A stretch of DNA of 64,000 nt from Kitasatospora sp. NBC_00374. Lineage in GTDB: Bacteria > Actinomycetota > Actinomycetes > Streptomycetales > Streptomycetaceae. The stretch covers positions 7,423,001 through 7,487,000 of the forward strand of contig NZ_CP107964.1 of assembly GCF_041434935.1 (NCBI RefSeq). The letters are read 5' to 3'. This document shows, piece by piece, positions 53,069 through 60,743 of this stretch (positions are counted from its first letter, which is position 1; each line of letters starts with the position of its first letter). A model generated the notes under the pieces. The model was not told the DNA's origin. It made no database searches and saw nothing but the letters and a program-made list of their open reading frames with translations. The position numbers were made by a program, and so were the translations under genes.

Positions 53069-55996
53069 TTAGATGGCAGGAATATCCTCCAGATAACTCC
53101 CGGATATGCCGGTGACACGGTCAGGCGCCTCCAGGGCGCACTCGGCCCAGATGGCCTTGCCGCGGGCGTTGTAGCGCGTGCCCCAGGCCTGGGCGAGCTG
53201 CGCGACGAGGAACAGGCCGCGGCCACCCTCGTCGGTGGTGGCCGCGTGGCGCAGGTGCGGGGCGGTGCTGCTGGCGTCGGAGACCTCGCAGATCAGGGTG
53301 CGATCGTGGATCAGGCGTACCTGGATGGGCTCGGTGCCGTAGCGGATGGCGTTGGTGACCAGTTCGCTGAGCACCAGTTCGGTGGCGAACGCGACCTCGT
53401 CCAGCCCCCAGTCGCTCAGCTTTCGGGAGGCGGCGGCGCGCACGTCGGAGACGCGGGCCGGGTCGGCGGGCAGGTCCCAGGTGGCGATCCGGTGGGGGTG
53501 CAGGGCGTGGGTGCGGGCGACGAGCAGCGTGACGTCGTCGACGGGGTGGTCGGGCACCACGGCGTCCATGACCGCGCGGCAGGTGTCCTCGGGCGAGCGG
53601 TCCGGGTGGGCCAGGCTGCGGCACAGCTGATCGAGGGCCGTGTCGATGTCGCGCTCGCGGTCCTCGATGAGACCGTCGGAGTAGAGGACCAGCTGGCTGC
53701 CCTCGGGAAGGTGGAGCTCGGCGGTTTCGAAGGGGAGGCCGCCCAGGCCGAGCGGGGGCCCGGCGGGCAGGTCGGCGAGGGCAGCCGTGCCGTCGGGGCG
53801 GACCACAGCGGGCGGGGGGTGGCCGGCGCGGGCCACTGTGCAGCGCTGCGAGGTCGGGTCGTAGACGGCGTACAGGCAGGTGGCGCCGATGATGCCGGTG
53901 CTGCCGGCGACGGGCCCCTCGCTGCTCTCCTCCGCGTCGAGGCGCCCCACGAGATTGTCCAGGTGGGTGAGGAGTTCGTCGGGGGAGAGGTCCAGTTCGG
54001 AGAAGTTGTGTACGGCGGTGCGCAGGCGGCCCATGGTGGCGGCGGCGTGCAGTCCGTGGCCGACGACATCGCCGACGACCAGGGCGACGCGGGCGCCGGA
54101 CAGGGGGATGACGTCGAACCAGTCTCCGCCCACGCCGGACTCGGCGGGCAGATAGCGGTGGGCGACCTCGACGGCGTTCTGCTCGGGCAGGCCGCGCGGG
54201 AGCAGGCTGCGCTGCAGAGCCAGGACCATGGCGTGTTCGCGGGTGTACCGGCGGGCGTTGTCGATGCAGATGGCGGCGCGGGTGGCGAGCTCCTGGGCCA
54301 GCGAGCGGTCGTCGTCCCCGAAGGGGGCGGGGTCCTGCGAGCGGTAGAAGCTGGCGATGCCCAGCACGACGCCGCGCGCGAGCAGGGGGACCGTGATGAG
54401 GGAGTGGAGGTCGTGCGCGAGGAGGCGCTCGGTGTGCTCGGGGTCCTGGGAAAGCCAGCCGGCGGCCGTCCTCAGGTCGGGTTCCAGCACCGCCCGCCCG
54501 CTGGCCAGGCACCGGAGATGGGGCGTGGTGGGGCGAAGGTCGACCCGCTCGCCGACCGGGTAGAAGGGGTATTCGTCGCGGATACCGTGGACCACCGTGC
54601 GGTACAGGTCGTTGCGGGGGTCGGCGGACTCCTCGCCGCGCAGTACGGCCTCGGGCAGGTCGATGGTGACGAAGTCGGCCAGGCGCGGGACGGCCATCTC
54701 GGCGAGTTCCTCGGCGGTACGGGTCACGTCCAGGGTGGTGCCGATGCGGGTGCTGGCCTCGGACAGCAGGTCCAGACGGCGGCGTGCCGCGACGGCGTAC
54801 TTCCCCACTCCCGGTTCGCCCACGAGCAGGAGCCCGGTGGCCACGCCGCCCGCGGTGTCACCGGTGGTGCCGGATGCGCCGGACGGGCCGGTCGTCGTGG
54901 CGAATGGACCGGGAACGGCGCCAGGAAGGTGCCGGGGCGGCGTGCCGGCGGAGGTGGTCGAATGCACCGCGAGCCCGAGCGGCGCGCCGACGTGAGCGGG
55001 GGCGGCGAGTTGCTGCGGCGAGTCGCCGTGGAGGACCGCCTCGATGGCGACGCCTTCGACCCCGGACGTACTCGTCACCGGACGGCTCAGGAGGGTGACC
55101 CGTCGGCCGCGGGACAGGGTCACCTCGACGGCGGCCCGCTGAGCCGAGGAGATCAGCTCGACGGCCTGCTCCGCGAGGATCATCTGATCACTCCGGTCCA
55201 GGTCGCTCTGGGCCATCTCGCCCACCGCGATCAGCCGCCCGTTCCCGGTCGCGTCCCCGGTCCGCACGTGGTGTCCGGCATCGAGATAGGCGTGCAGCAA
55301 GGAGCGCTCGCGCGCCGAGCTCTGCTCCAGCAGCCGGCGTTCGATGGCAGCGGCCGCCCTGCATATCACGGCGTCCAGCGCAGGGTCCGCGTCGGTGCGC
55401 GGAAAGCCGAAGCAGAGGACGCCCTCGATGCGCCCGCTGAGCGGGTCGCGAACGGGAATCGCCGCGCAGGCGCTCGACTGGGAGCGCTCGGCGAAGTGTT
55501 CGGCTCCGTAGACGTGACAGAGCTGCCTGTCCGCAAGTGCGAGACCGATACCGTTCGTCCCACCGAACTGCTCGGCGAACACGAAGCCCGGGACGCTCTG
55601 GATCGCGGGGAGTCGCTTCACCATGGACATCTCGCCGAAACGACGTTGAAGAACTGTCCCGCACCCGTCGGCGAGGGCCACGTTCATCCGACTGCCCGCG
55701 AACCTGGATTCCAGCCGGTCCAGCACGGGTCCGGCAGCCCGGACGAGACGGCCGTCCAGATCCAGATCGTGCCGATACGGGAGGTCGGCCTGGTCCGGTG
55801 AGAGCCCCAGCGACCGACAGCGCTGCCACGAGCTCAAGATCGGACCTCTCGCCCCTCCCTCGGCCGATCCGCCCCCGAGGAACCGCTCACGAGCCCGTGC
55901 GGGGCCCACGCCCTCCCCATCGGAACCTGCCAGGATGGCCACGGCACACACCTCGATGATTTGCACCCTTTGGGGCAATATTAGGACTTTGTCCAT
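53069..55996 (-). CDS. AcoR-GAF / GAF / SpoIIE phosphatase / HATPase fusion protein
   Basis: About 975 residues. The N-terminal domain resembles the sensory GAF of AcoR-type activators (SSWQRCRSLGLSPD, GFVFAEQFGGTNGIGLAL). A Walker-A-like GEPGVGK at 393-399 is left in the linker. A second GAF domain (RLDLLSEASTRIGTTLDVTRTAEELAEMA) is followed by a SpoIIE PP2C phosphatase (GGDWFDVI, GDVVGHGLHAAATM) and a C-terminal HATPase (SELVTNAIRYG). It is a likely anti-sigma-factor-antagonist phosphatase/switch kinase driven by a small ligand. The start is uncertain: ATG 55996 lacks a ribosome site, and GTG codons follow within 90 nt. Confidence 0.85.
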   Translation of the reverse strand: MDKVLILPQRVQIIEVCAVAILAGSDGEGVGPARARERFLGGGSAEGGARGPILSSWQRCRSLGLSPDQADLPYRHDLDLDGRLVRAAGPVLDRLESRFAGSRMNVALADGCGTVLQRRFGEMSMVKRLPAIQSVPGFVFAEQFGGTNGIGLALADRQLCHVYGAEHFAERSQSSACAAIPVRDPLSGRIEGVLCFGFPRTDADPALDAVICRAAAAIERRLLEQSSARERSLLHAYLDAGHHVRTGDATGNGRLIAVGEMAQSDLDRSDQMILAEQAVELISSAQRAAVEVTLSRGRRVTLLSRPVTSTSGVEGVAIEAVLHGDSPQQLAAPAHVGAPLGLAVHSTTSAGTPPRHLPGAVPGPFATTTGPSGASGTTGDTAGGVATGLLLVGEPGVGKYAVAARRRLDLLSEASTRIGTTLDVTRTAEELAEMAVPRLADFVTIDLPEAVLRGEESADPRNDLYRTVVHGIRDEYPFYPVGERVDLRPTTPHLRCLASGRAVLEPDLRTAAGWLSQDPEHTERLLAHDLHSLITVPLLARGVVLGIASFYRSQDPAPFGDDDRSLAQELATRAAICIDNARRYTREHAMVLALQRSLLPRGLPEQNAVEVAHRYLPAESGVGGDWFDVIPLSGARVALVVGDVVGHGLHAAATMGRLRTAVHNFSELDLSPDELLTHLDNLVGRLDAEESSEGPVAGSTGIIGATCLYAVYDPTSQRCTVARAGHPPPAVVRPDGTAALADLPAGPPLGLGGLPFETAELHLPEGSQLVLYSDGLIEDRERDIDTALDQLCRSLAHPDRSPEDTCRAVMDAVVPDHPVDDVTLLVARTHALHPHRIATWDLPADPARVSDVRAAASRKLSDWGLDEVAFATELVLSELVTNAIRYGTEPIQVRLIHDRTLICEVSDASSTAPHLRHAATTDEGGRGLFLVAQLAQAWGTRYNARGKAIWAECALEAPDRVTGISGSYLEDIPAI

Positions 55997-56138
55997 AGTC
56001 GGGCGCCTGTCATCCGGTCCCACAGATCGCCGCGGCCGTCCGGCCTCGCGTCCGAGCGGCGCCGGCACCGCTCCTCGCGGAGCGGACGTCCAGGCCTACC
56101 GCCTCGGGTGCCGACGCCTCTCGGCTCCCGTCCACCCA

Positions 56139-56168
56139 CTGCGGTGGCAGCACCCCGATCGCCACCGC
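56139..56168 (+). promoter_or_regulatory. 9-bp inverted repeat upstream of cyclase-family gene
   Basis: TGCGGTGGC (56139-56147) and GCCACCGCA (56160-56168) are perfect inverted copies separated by 12 nt, ending 39 nt before the start at 56208. A second hairpin, CCGCTCC/GGAGCGG (56068-56085), lies further up. Either could be an operator for the divergent pair. Confidence 0.4.
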
Positions 56169-56207
56169 ATCATCGACTGTGCGGGGGAAGCGGGGGCGAG
56201 GAGCGCG

Positions 56208-57161
56208 ATGAGTGGTTCTGCCTTCCCACCCGAGCGGCGTGCCGCGGGCCGCACGTCGCCCGCAGGCGGACCGGCGATGACCCACGACGAGTTCGACGCA
56301 CTCTTCGATCGGCTGCGCCGCGACCGTCTCCCCGCTCCGGTCGAAACGACACGGCGTGTGGCAGCTGCGGGCTTGGTGCGTACCGGTGAGGTCGTCGCCA
56401 TGGGGCGGCCGTGGGACAGCGTTCCAGGGCCCGACAACCCCAAGCCGGCGCTGCACCAGATGACCGAACTGGCGGACGTCACGGCGCCGGAACCGACCGT
56501 ACACAAGGACTTCATCGCCTCCGACTACCACGGCAAGGCGCAGACGCACCTGGACGCGCTCTGTCACGTCGCGTACCGCGGACTGCTCTTCGCGGGAGTG
56601 CGGGCGCGGAAGGTCCTCTCGTCGCAAGGTGCCTCCTACGGTGCGGTGACCGACCTGCTGCCCGGGCTGGTGGGGCGTGGTGTCCTGCTGGATGTGGCAC
56701 GCCTGCGCGGCCGTGACTGGCTGGAGCCGGGGGACGCGGTCGGCGGCCCGGAGCTGCTCCGCTGCGCCGAGGAACAGGGCAGCTGGCTCAGGTGCGGGGA
56801 CGTGCTCCTCGTCCGCACGGGCCACCTTGCCAGACGGCGGCGGCTGGGCGCGTGGGACGCGGACGACCTCAGCGCGGGACTTCATCCCAGCGCGATGTGC
56901 GTTCTGAACACGTCGCAGGCCTCTGCGCTGGGCGGCGACGGAGACAGCGACGTGCGTCCGAGCCCCGTCCATGGCGTCCACTCGCCGATCCACGTGCTGG
57001 CCATCACCGCCATGGGGCTGCCTCTGATCGACAACATGGACCTGGAGGCCCTGGCCGAGACGTGCGCGCGCACCTCTCGGTGGGAGTTCCTCTTCGTCAC
57101 GGCGCCCCTGAACATCCCTCGGGGCACCGGTTCCCCGGTCAACCCGCTTGCGGTCTTCTGA
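56208..57161 (+). CDS. Cyclase-family (kynurenine formamidase-like) hydrolase
   Basis: 317 residues of the PF04199 family. The metal-binding motif is His108-x5-His114-x-Asp116-x3-His120 (YHGKAQTHLDALCH), and the later part shows GDVLLVRTGH, HPSAMCVLNTSQASALGGDGD and VHGVHSPIHVLAITAMG. Members hydrolyse formyl-kynurenine, cyclic imides, isatin or similar amides; the substrate here is unknown. The ATG at 56208 has GAGGAG four bases upstream; an internal ATG at 56277 is an alternative. It is divergent from the SpoIIE-type sensor. Confidence 0.88.
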   Translation: MSGSAFPPERRAAGRTSPAGGPAMTHDEFDALFDRLRRDRLPAPVETTRRVAAAGLVRTGEVVAMGRPWDSVPGPDNPKPALHQMTELADVTAPEPTVHKDFIASDYHGKAQTHLDALCHVAYRGLLFAGVRARKVLSSQGASYGAVTDLLPGLVGRGVLLDVARLRGRDWLEPGDAVGGPELLRCAEEQGSWLRCGDVLLVRTGHLARRRRLGAWDADDLSAGLHPSAMCVLNTSQASALGGDGDSDVRPSPVHGVHSPIHVLAITAMGLPLIDNMDLEALAETCARTSRWEFLFVTAPLNIPRGTGSPVNPLAVF

Positions 57162-57191
57162 GCCCGGACCACCCCGGTTGCCGGTGGTTCT

Positions 57192-57225
57192 GTATACGTA
57201 TGCAGAGTGTGGCATACTTAAACGC
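57192..57225 (+). promoter_or_regulatory. AT-rich promoter and palindrome for zinc-ribbon miniprotein
   Basis: CATACT (57213-57218) ends 7 nt before the ATG at 57226, and no ribosome site is present, so the mRNA is probably leaderless. GTATGC (57198-57203) and GCATAC (57212-57217) form a perfect inverted repeat with an 8-nt spacer over the -10, extendable to 9 of 11 matches. A bound protein would block transcription. Confidence 0.45.
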
Positions 57226-57408
57226 ATGCAGAACTCTACCGAGATGCATCAGAACGAGACCCGCGGAGCCCACCCCTACGCTCCTGCCCGGGCCCCCCGT
57301 GCGAACGTCGTTGCCGCTCGCGGCTGCCAGGAGTGCCGCGCCTGGGGCACCGTCGTCACGATCGAGGGCCGCCTCGAACTCTGCCCGGCCTGCCAGGTCC
57401 CCGGATGA
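57226..57408 (+). CDS. Zinc-ribbon miniprotein
   Basis: 60 residues with two CxxC knuckles (CQECRAWGTVVTIEG and ELCPACQ), which should bind one zinc. The N-terminus (MQNSTEMHQNETRGAH) is polar and probably flexible. Short streptomycete proteins of this type are conserved but not characterised; they could be RNA- or protein-binding. A second ATG at 57244 is possible. It is convergent with the peptidoglycan-binding-like gene. Confidence 0.75.
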   Translation: MQNSTEMHQNETRGAHPYAPARAPRANVVAARGCQECRAWGTVVTIEGRLELCPACQVPG

Positions 57409-57454
57409 AGCCGCGCCGTCGCGTCTGTGGGCCGTCGGGCAGCCGTCCGGCGGC

Positions 57455-58333
57455 TCAGCGGCAGTCGAACCTGCTCTCGGCCTCCAGCGTCGCCTTGGTG
57501 TGCGGGCCGTAGACGCCCAGCGCGCCGTCGTTGACCTTGCGCGCGGTCTGGTACCTGATGATCAGATCCCTGGTCGCGGGGTCGAAGCTGTCGGTACTGG
57601 TCACGTCGACGCAGCCGATGCGCTGCAGCAGCTTCTTCATCCGCTGCACGGCGGGGCCGCGGGTGCCCGGTTGCAGGAGGGTCGGCGGAGGGCTGGTGAC
57701 CGGGGTGGGCGAGGTCGAGGGCGGGGGCGGTTCGGTCTGGGTGGGGCTCGCGGGCGCCGGATCGGTGGCCGGGGGCGGGCTCGGGTCGAGGGTCGGTTCG
57801 GTGGGGGAGCTGTCGGTCGGTCCGATGGCCGGCGAACCGGTCGGCGCCGGCCTGGCCGGCTTCCCGGAGGGGGATCTCTGCGGGGTCGGTGCGGTCGGCG
57901 GGGCCGGGGAGGCGGTCGGCGCCGCATCCAGGCGTTCGACGGGCGGCGCGGGAAGTGCGCGGTCCACCTGGCCCTCGGGGGTGGCGGAGAGCGCGAACAT
58001 CAGGCCGCCGCCCAGGACGGCGAGACCCGTGCTCGCCAGCAGGGCGCTGCGGCGGGCCCGCTGCAGCCGCGGGTGGCGGACCCGGCGGTGGCTGCCGCGG
58101 GTGCGGTGGGGCCGGAGGGTGAACGTGCCGAGGTCCGGTGCCCGGGTCGCGGTCGGGGCCGGGATCGGGGTCGGTGCCGGTGCCGGTGCGGCGGTGAACC
58201 GGGAGTGGGCCGTCGCCGACGGCGGGGTCGGGCGCGGGGTGGCTGGCGGTGCGACGTCGGTGCGGCCCAGGTTCTCGTGACAGGCGGTGGAGGCCCGGAG
58301 CGAGCCGCACGTCGGGCAGTACCGTCCCGGCAT
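57455..58333 (-). CDS. Peptidoglycan-binding-like membrane protein with N-terminal zinc knuckle
   Basis: 292 residues. The N-terminus carries a CxxC knuckle (RYCPTCG) plus a further Cys, followed by a Pro/Ala/Thr-rich region and a membrane helix near 92-114 (SALLASTGLAVLGGGLMFALSA). A long Pro/Ser/Thr/Ala-rich extracytoplasmic linker leads to a C-terminal PG_binding_1-like domain (about 220-290: GPAVQRMKKLLQRIG, RDLIIRYQTARKVNDGALGVYGPHTKATLE). It may tether something to the cell wall. The ATG at 58333 has GAGGAGG upstream. Confidence 0.85.
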   Translation of the reverse strand: MPGRYCPTCGSLRASTACHENLGRTDVAPPATPRPTPPSATAHSRFTAAPAPAPTPIPAPTATRAPDLGTFTLRPHRTRGSHRRVRHPRLQRARRSALLASTGLAVLGGGLMFALSATPEGQVDRALPAPPVERLDAAPTASPAPPTAPTPQRSPSGKPARPAPTGSPAIGPTDSSPTEPTLDPSPPPATDPAPASPTQTEPPPPSTSPTPVTSPPPTLLQPGTRGPAVQRMKKLLQRIGCVDVTSTDSFDPATRDLIIRYQTARKVNDGALGVYGPHTKATLEAESRFDCR

Positions 58334-58726
58334 ACGTTGACCTCCTCGATCGGCGGCGCGTGGACTCGTCGGTGCGGGGCGTGCGGGCCGCCGCCGGGGC
58401 GGGCCGGAAGGGGCGGGTGCGGACGGCCTCGGTGCTGCGACGGAGTGTCGCCGGTCGCTCACCTCGGCGCCAGCGGCGTCAGCGGGGCGTCGGGGGTGGA
58501 GCGGGCCGGGGTCGTGCGGACGTCACGGCGGGCGCACAGGTATGCCCTGTGCCCCGGACGTTGGCTGCTGGTGCGCGCTGATGCTACTCAGCGGCCTGAG
58601 GGGGGTCAATGCGGTGCGGGGCAGTCCGGAAGGGGGCGGCCCGAGCATGCCGGGGGAGGCGGCCCGTGGTGTTGACGTACCGTCAACAAGCCGTGGAGGG
58701 AGGCTCCGTGGCGACCGGTGCGGCGG
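58334..58726. other. 393-bp spacer between peptidoglycan-binding-like gene and TROVE gene
   Basis: No gene or RNA gene is visible. It contains the promoter of the minus-strand gene at 58333 and, near its other end, a perfect palindrome listed separately. The plus-strand open frames here lack ribosome sites. Confidence 0.5.
58671..58687. promoter_or_regulatory. Perfect palindrome GTTGACG-N3-CGTCAAC
   Basis: Two 7-bp inverted arms (58671-58677 and 58681-58687) are separated by TAC, 40 nt past the stop of the TROVE gene. It looks like a TetR- or LacI-type operator. No gene start lies near enough to explain it. Confidence 0.35.
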
Positions 58727-60394
58727 TCATTCCCAGGGCCAGCCGGTGGCCCTGCCGGACTCCACGAAGGGGATCAGTCGGAAGGCGGCGTCGCTCAGGC
58801 CGCCGAAGGTGTGGCGGAGGGGGCCGGCGGGGGTGTGGCCGGTGCCGTAGCCGGCGAGGTTCCAGGTGTAGACGGGAATGTGGTCGGGAACGGCGCCGAA
58901 CGGATCGTTGCCGGGGGTCGGGTACGCCTGCTCGTCGGTGATGACGACCAACCGGTCGTGCTCGCGGTAGTGCCGGGTGACCGCCGCGGCGGTCTCGGTA
59001 CCGCCCATGTTGTGGAACCGGTCCACGGTGCGGAGCACCGACTCGCCGGGGGCGGCGTCGATGTGCAGGCTGCCGCTGCCGAACTCGACCAGGTCGGCCT
59101 GCTCGGCCCGGACCGCGAGTGCGGCGCCGAAGACGGCGGCGGCGTCCGCTCGGCTGAGCCGGGTGTGCTCGCTGGGAAGGTCGAACATCGAACCGGAGCG
59201 GTCCACCAGGACCAGGGTCCGGCCGGGCAGGGCGGGCACGTTGGCGAGGGAGTGCCCGAGGGCCGTCTCCAGCGCCTGCGCCCAGCGCGGGGAGGCGACG
59301 CTGCGGTGGGCGGCGAGGTAGCGGAACGGGAACTGGCGGGAGCGGGCGACCTCGGCCGGGTCGCTGATCCGGGCGGCGACCTCGGCGGCCGCCCGGTCGC
59401 CGACGCCGGCCAGGTCGAAGTTGCGCAGGTTGCGGACCAGCGCCATCGGCCCCATGGAAGGGATCACGGCCTCCCAGACCGCGGCGTCCAGCGGTCCCTG
59501 CAGCCACCCCGCCAGGGCCTCCCAGGTCATTCCGGCCTCCGCCAGCCGCTCGGCCCCGCCCGGTCCGGTCACCAGGGCGTAGCGGTCCTCGACCGGGACG
59601 GCCGTCAGCGCCTGGTGCGCGGTGAGCAGTGGCTCGCCGGCGGGAGGTACGGCGTGGTCCGGCCGGTGCCGGCGGTCGAGGGCGTACCGGAACAGTGCCC
59701 CCTGCCACGGCCGGTCGGGCGCCGGTGCGGGATGGGTCAACTCCAGGACGTCGCCGAAGCGGTAGCCCTTGGAGGGGGTGTCGTACTTGAGCAGTGCGCG
59801 GCCGGTGTACAGCCGCCGGACGGCGTCGGCGATCCCGCGCTTGACCGGCTGGGGCAGCCGACGGCCGTACCGGGCGGTCCAGTAGGCCAGGAACTCGCCC
59901 GGCTCGTCAGGGCGTTGCAGCACCGACGCGACGGCCTGCCGGGACAGCCCGCACGCTCCGGCGTCCAGCCGGGCCCGGGCGAACTCGGCCGCGCCGACCA
60001 GGGACGCGGTCCGCATCCCGCCCTCGGTGCGCAGCCAGCGGAGCAGACCCAGGGTCCACTGCGGTGCGCCGACCGCCAGTTCGCGCACCAGTCGGACGTA
60101 GCGTTCGTCGCGGGATCCGGTGCTCTCGTAGAAGCTGCGCTGTCCGACCAGGTGGGAGACGGCGAGCAGGAAGAGCTCGGCCTTCGGCTCCCGGACGTAT
60201 CCGGCCCCGCCCGCCTGGTTGGTGATCAGCTGTGAGGCGGAGACCACGCGCCGGAACCGGTGCGGGGGCTGCGGTGTCCACCGTCCGTAGAGGGAGAGCG
60301 GCGAAGTCGCTCCGCCGGCGGTCAGGCCCGGTACTTCCGTCTGGATCTCTGCTCTGGTCTCGCCTTTGGTCCGTTGACGGTTGAACCGGGTCAT
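58727..60394 (-). CDS. TROVE-domain Ro60/Rsr-like RNA-binding protein
   Basis: 555 residues. The N-terminal TROVE ring domain (about 40-370; helical HEAT-like repeats, SLYGRWTPQPP and a central ELTHPAPAP) is followed by a VWA domain with the MIDAS motif D398-R-S400-G-S402 and a downstream GGTETA Thr. Bacterial Ro proteins bind Y RNAs and misfolded RNAs and can link them to PNPase. The ATG at 60394 gives the expected MTRFNRQRTKGETRA start. A structured region lies just upstream. No RtcA or RtcB gene is visible in this window. Confidence 0.9.
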   Translation of the reverse strand: MTRFNRQRTKGETRAEIQTEVPGLTAGGATSPLSLYGRWTPQPPHRFRRVVSASQLITNQAGGAGYVREPKAELFLLAVSHLVGQRSFYESTGSRDERYVRLVRELAVGAPQWTLGLLRWLRTEGGMRTASLVGAAEFARARLDAGACGLSRQAVASVLQRPDEPGEFLAYWTARYGRRLPQPVKRGIADAVRRLYTGRALLKYDTPSKGYRFGDVLELTHPAPAPDRPWQGALFRYALDRRHRPDHAVPPAGEPLLTAHQALTAVPVEDRYALVTGPGGAERLAEAGMTWEALAGWLQGPLDAAVWEAVIPSMGPMALVRNLRNFDLAGVGDRAAAEVAARISDPAEVARSRQFPFRYLAAHRSVASPRWAQALETALGHSLANVPALPGRTLVLVDRSGSMFDLPSEHTRLSRADAAAVFGAALAVRAEQADLVEFGSGSLHIDAAPGESVLRTVDRFHNMGGTETAAAVTRHYREHDRLVVITDEQAYPTPGNDPFGAVPDHIPVYTWNLAGYGTGHTPAGPLRHTFGGLSDAAFRLIPFVESGRATGWPWE

Positions 60395-60470
60395 GCAGAG
60401 GTCCCCCTGGTGGATGGCCGGAAAGCGGGCGCGGAGCCGGCGTCGAGGCCGGTCGGGGCGCGCGGAAGTG

Positions 60471-60545
60471 ACGCCTCCCGAGATCGGGAAGTGGGAACCG
60501 GTGTGTTGTCAGGAAGTAACCGGGGCCCGGCGCATCGGGAGGCGT
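60471..60545. ncRNA. Structured intergenic region next to TROVE gene, possible Y RNA
   Basis: ACGCCTCCCGA (60471-60481) and TCGGGAGGCGT (60535-60545) are perfect 11-bp inverted arms separated by 53 nt, so a transcript would close with a long end-to-end stem. Inside, on the minus strand, CCGGT and ACCGG can form a second stem with a 16-nt loop. Bacterial Y RNAs are encoded next to Ro genes and have such a closing stem. I do not see the conserved Ro-binding bulge or a clear tRNA-like module. Alternatively it is a 5' leader structure of the TROVE mRNA. Confidence 0.3.
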
Positions 60546-60743
60546 GCGACGGGACGTTACCCGCAACCGGCGGTCCCGGCACCTGAATTAACGCCGTCTC
60601 GGTGCGGTGGCGTTGCCCTCGGCGGGGGTGGTGGGCGACCGAGCCTTGTGGCGGAGTGAGGGTATGTATGAAGATCGTGTCGGCTCACCGCCATGATCCA
60701 TCCTGCTCCGGGCTTCACCGGAATGCACACCACGGGGGTACAG

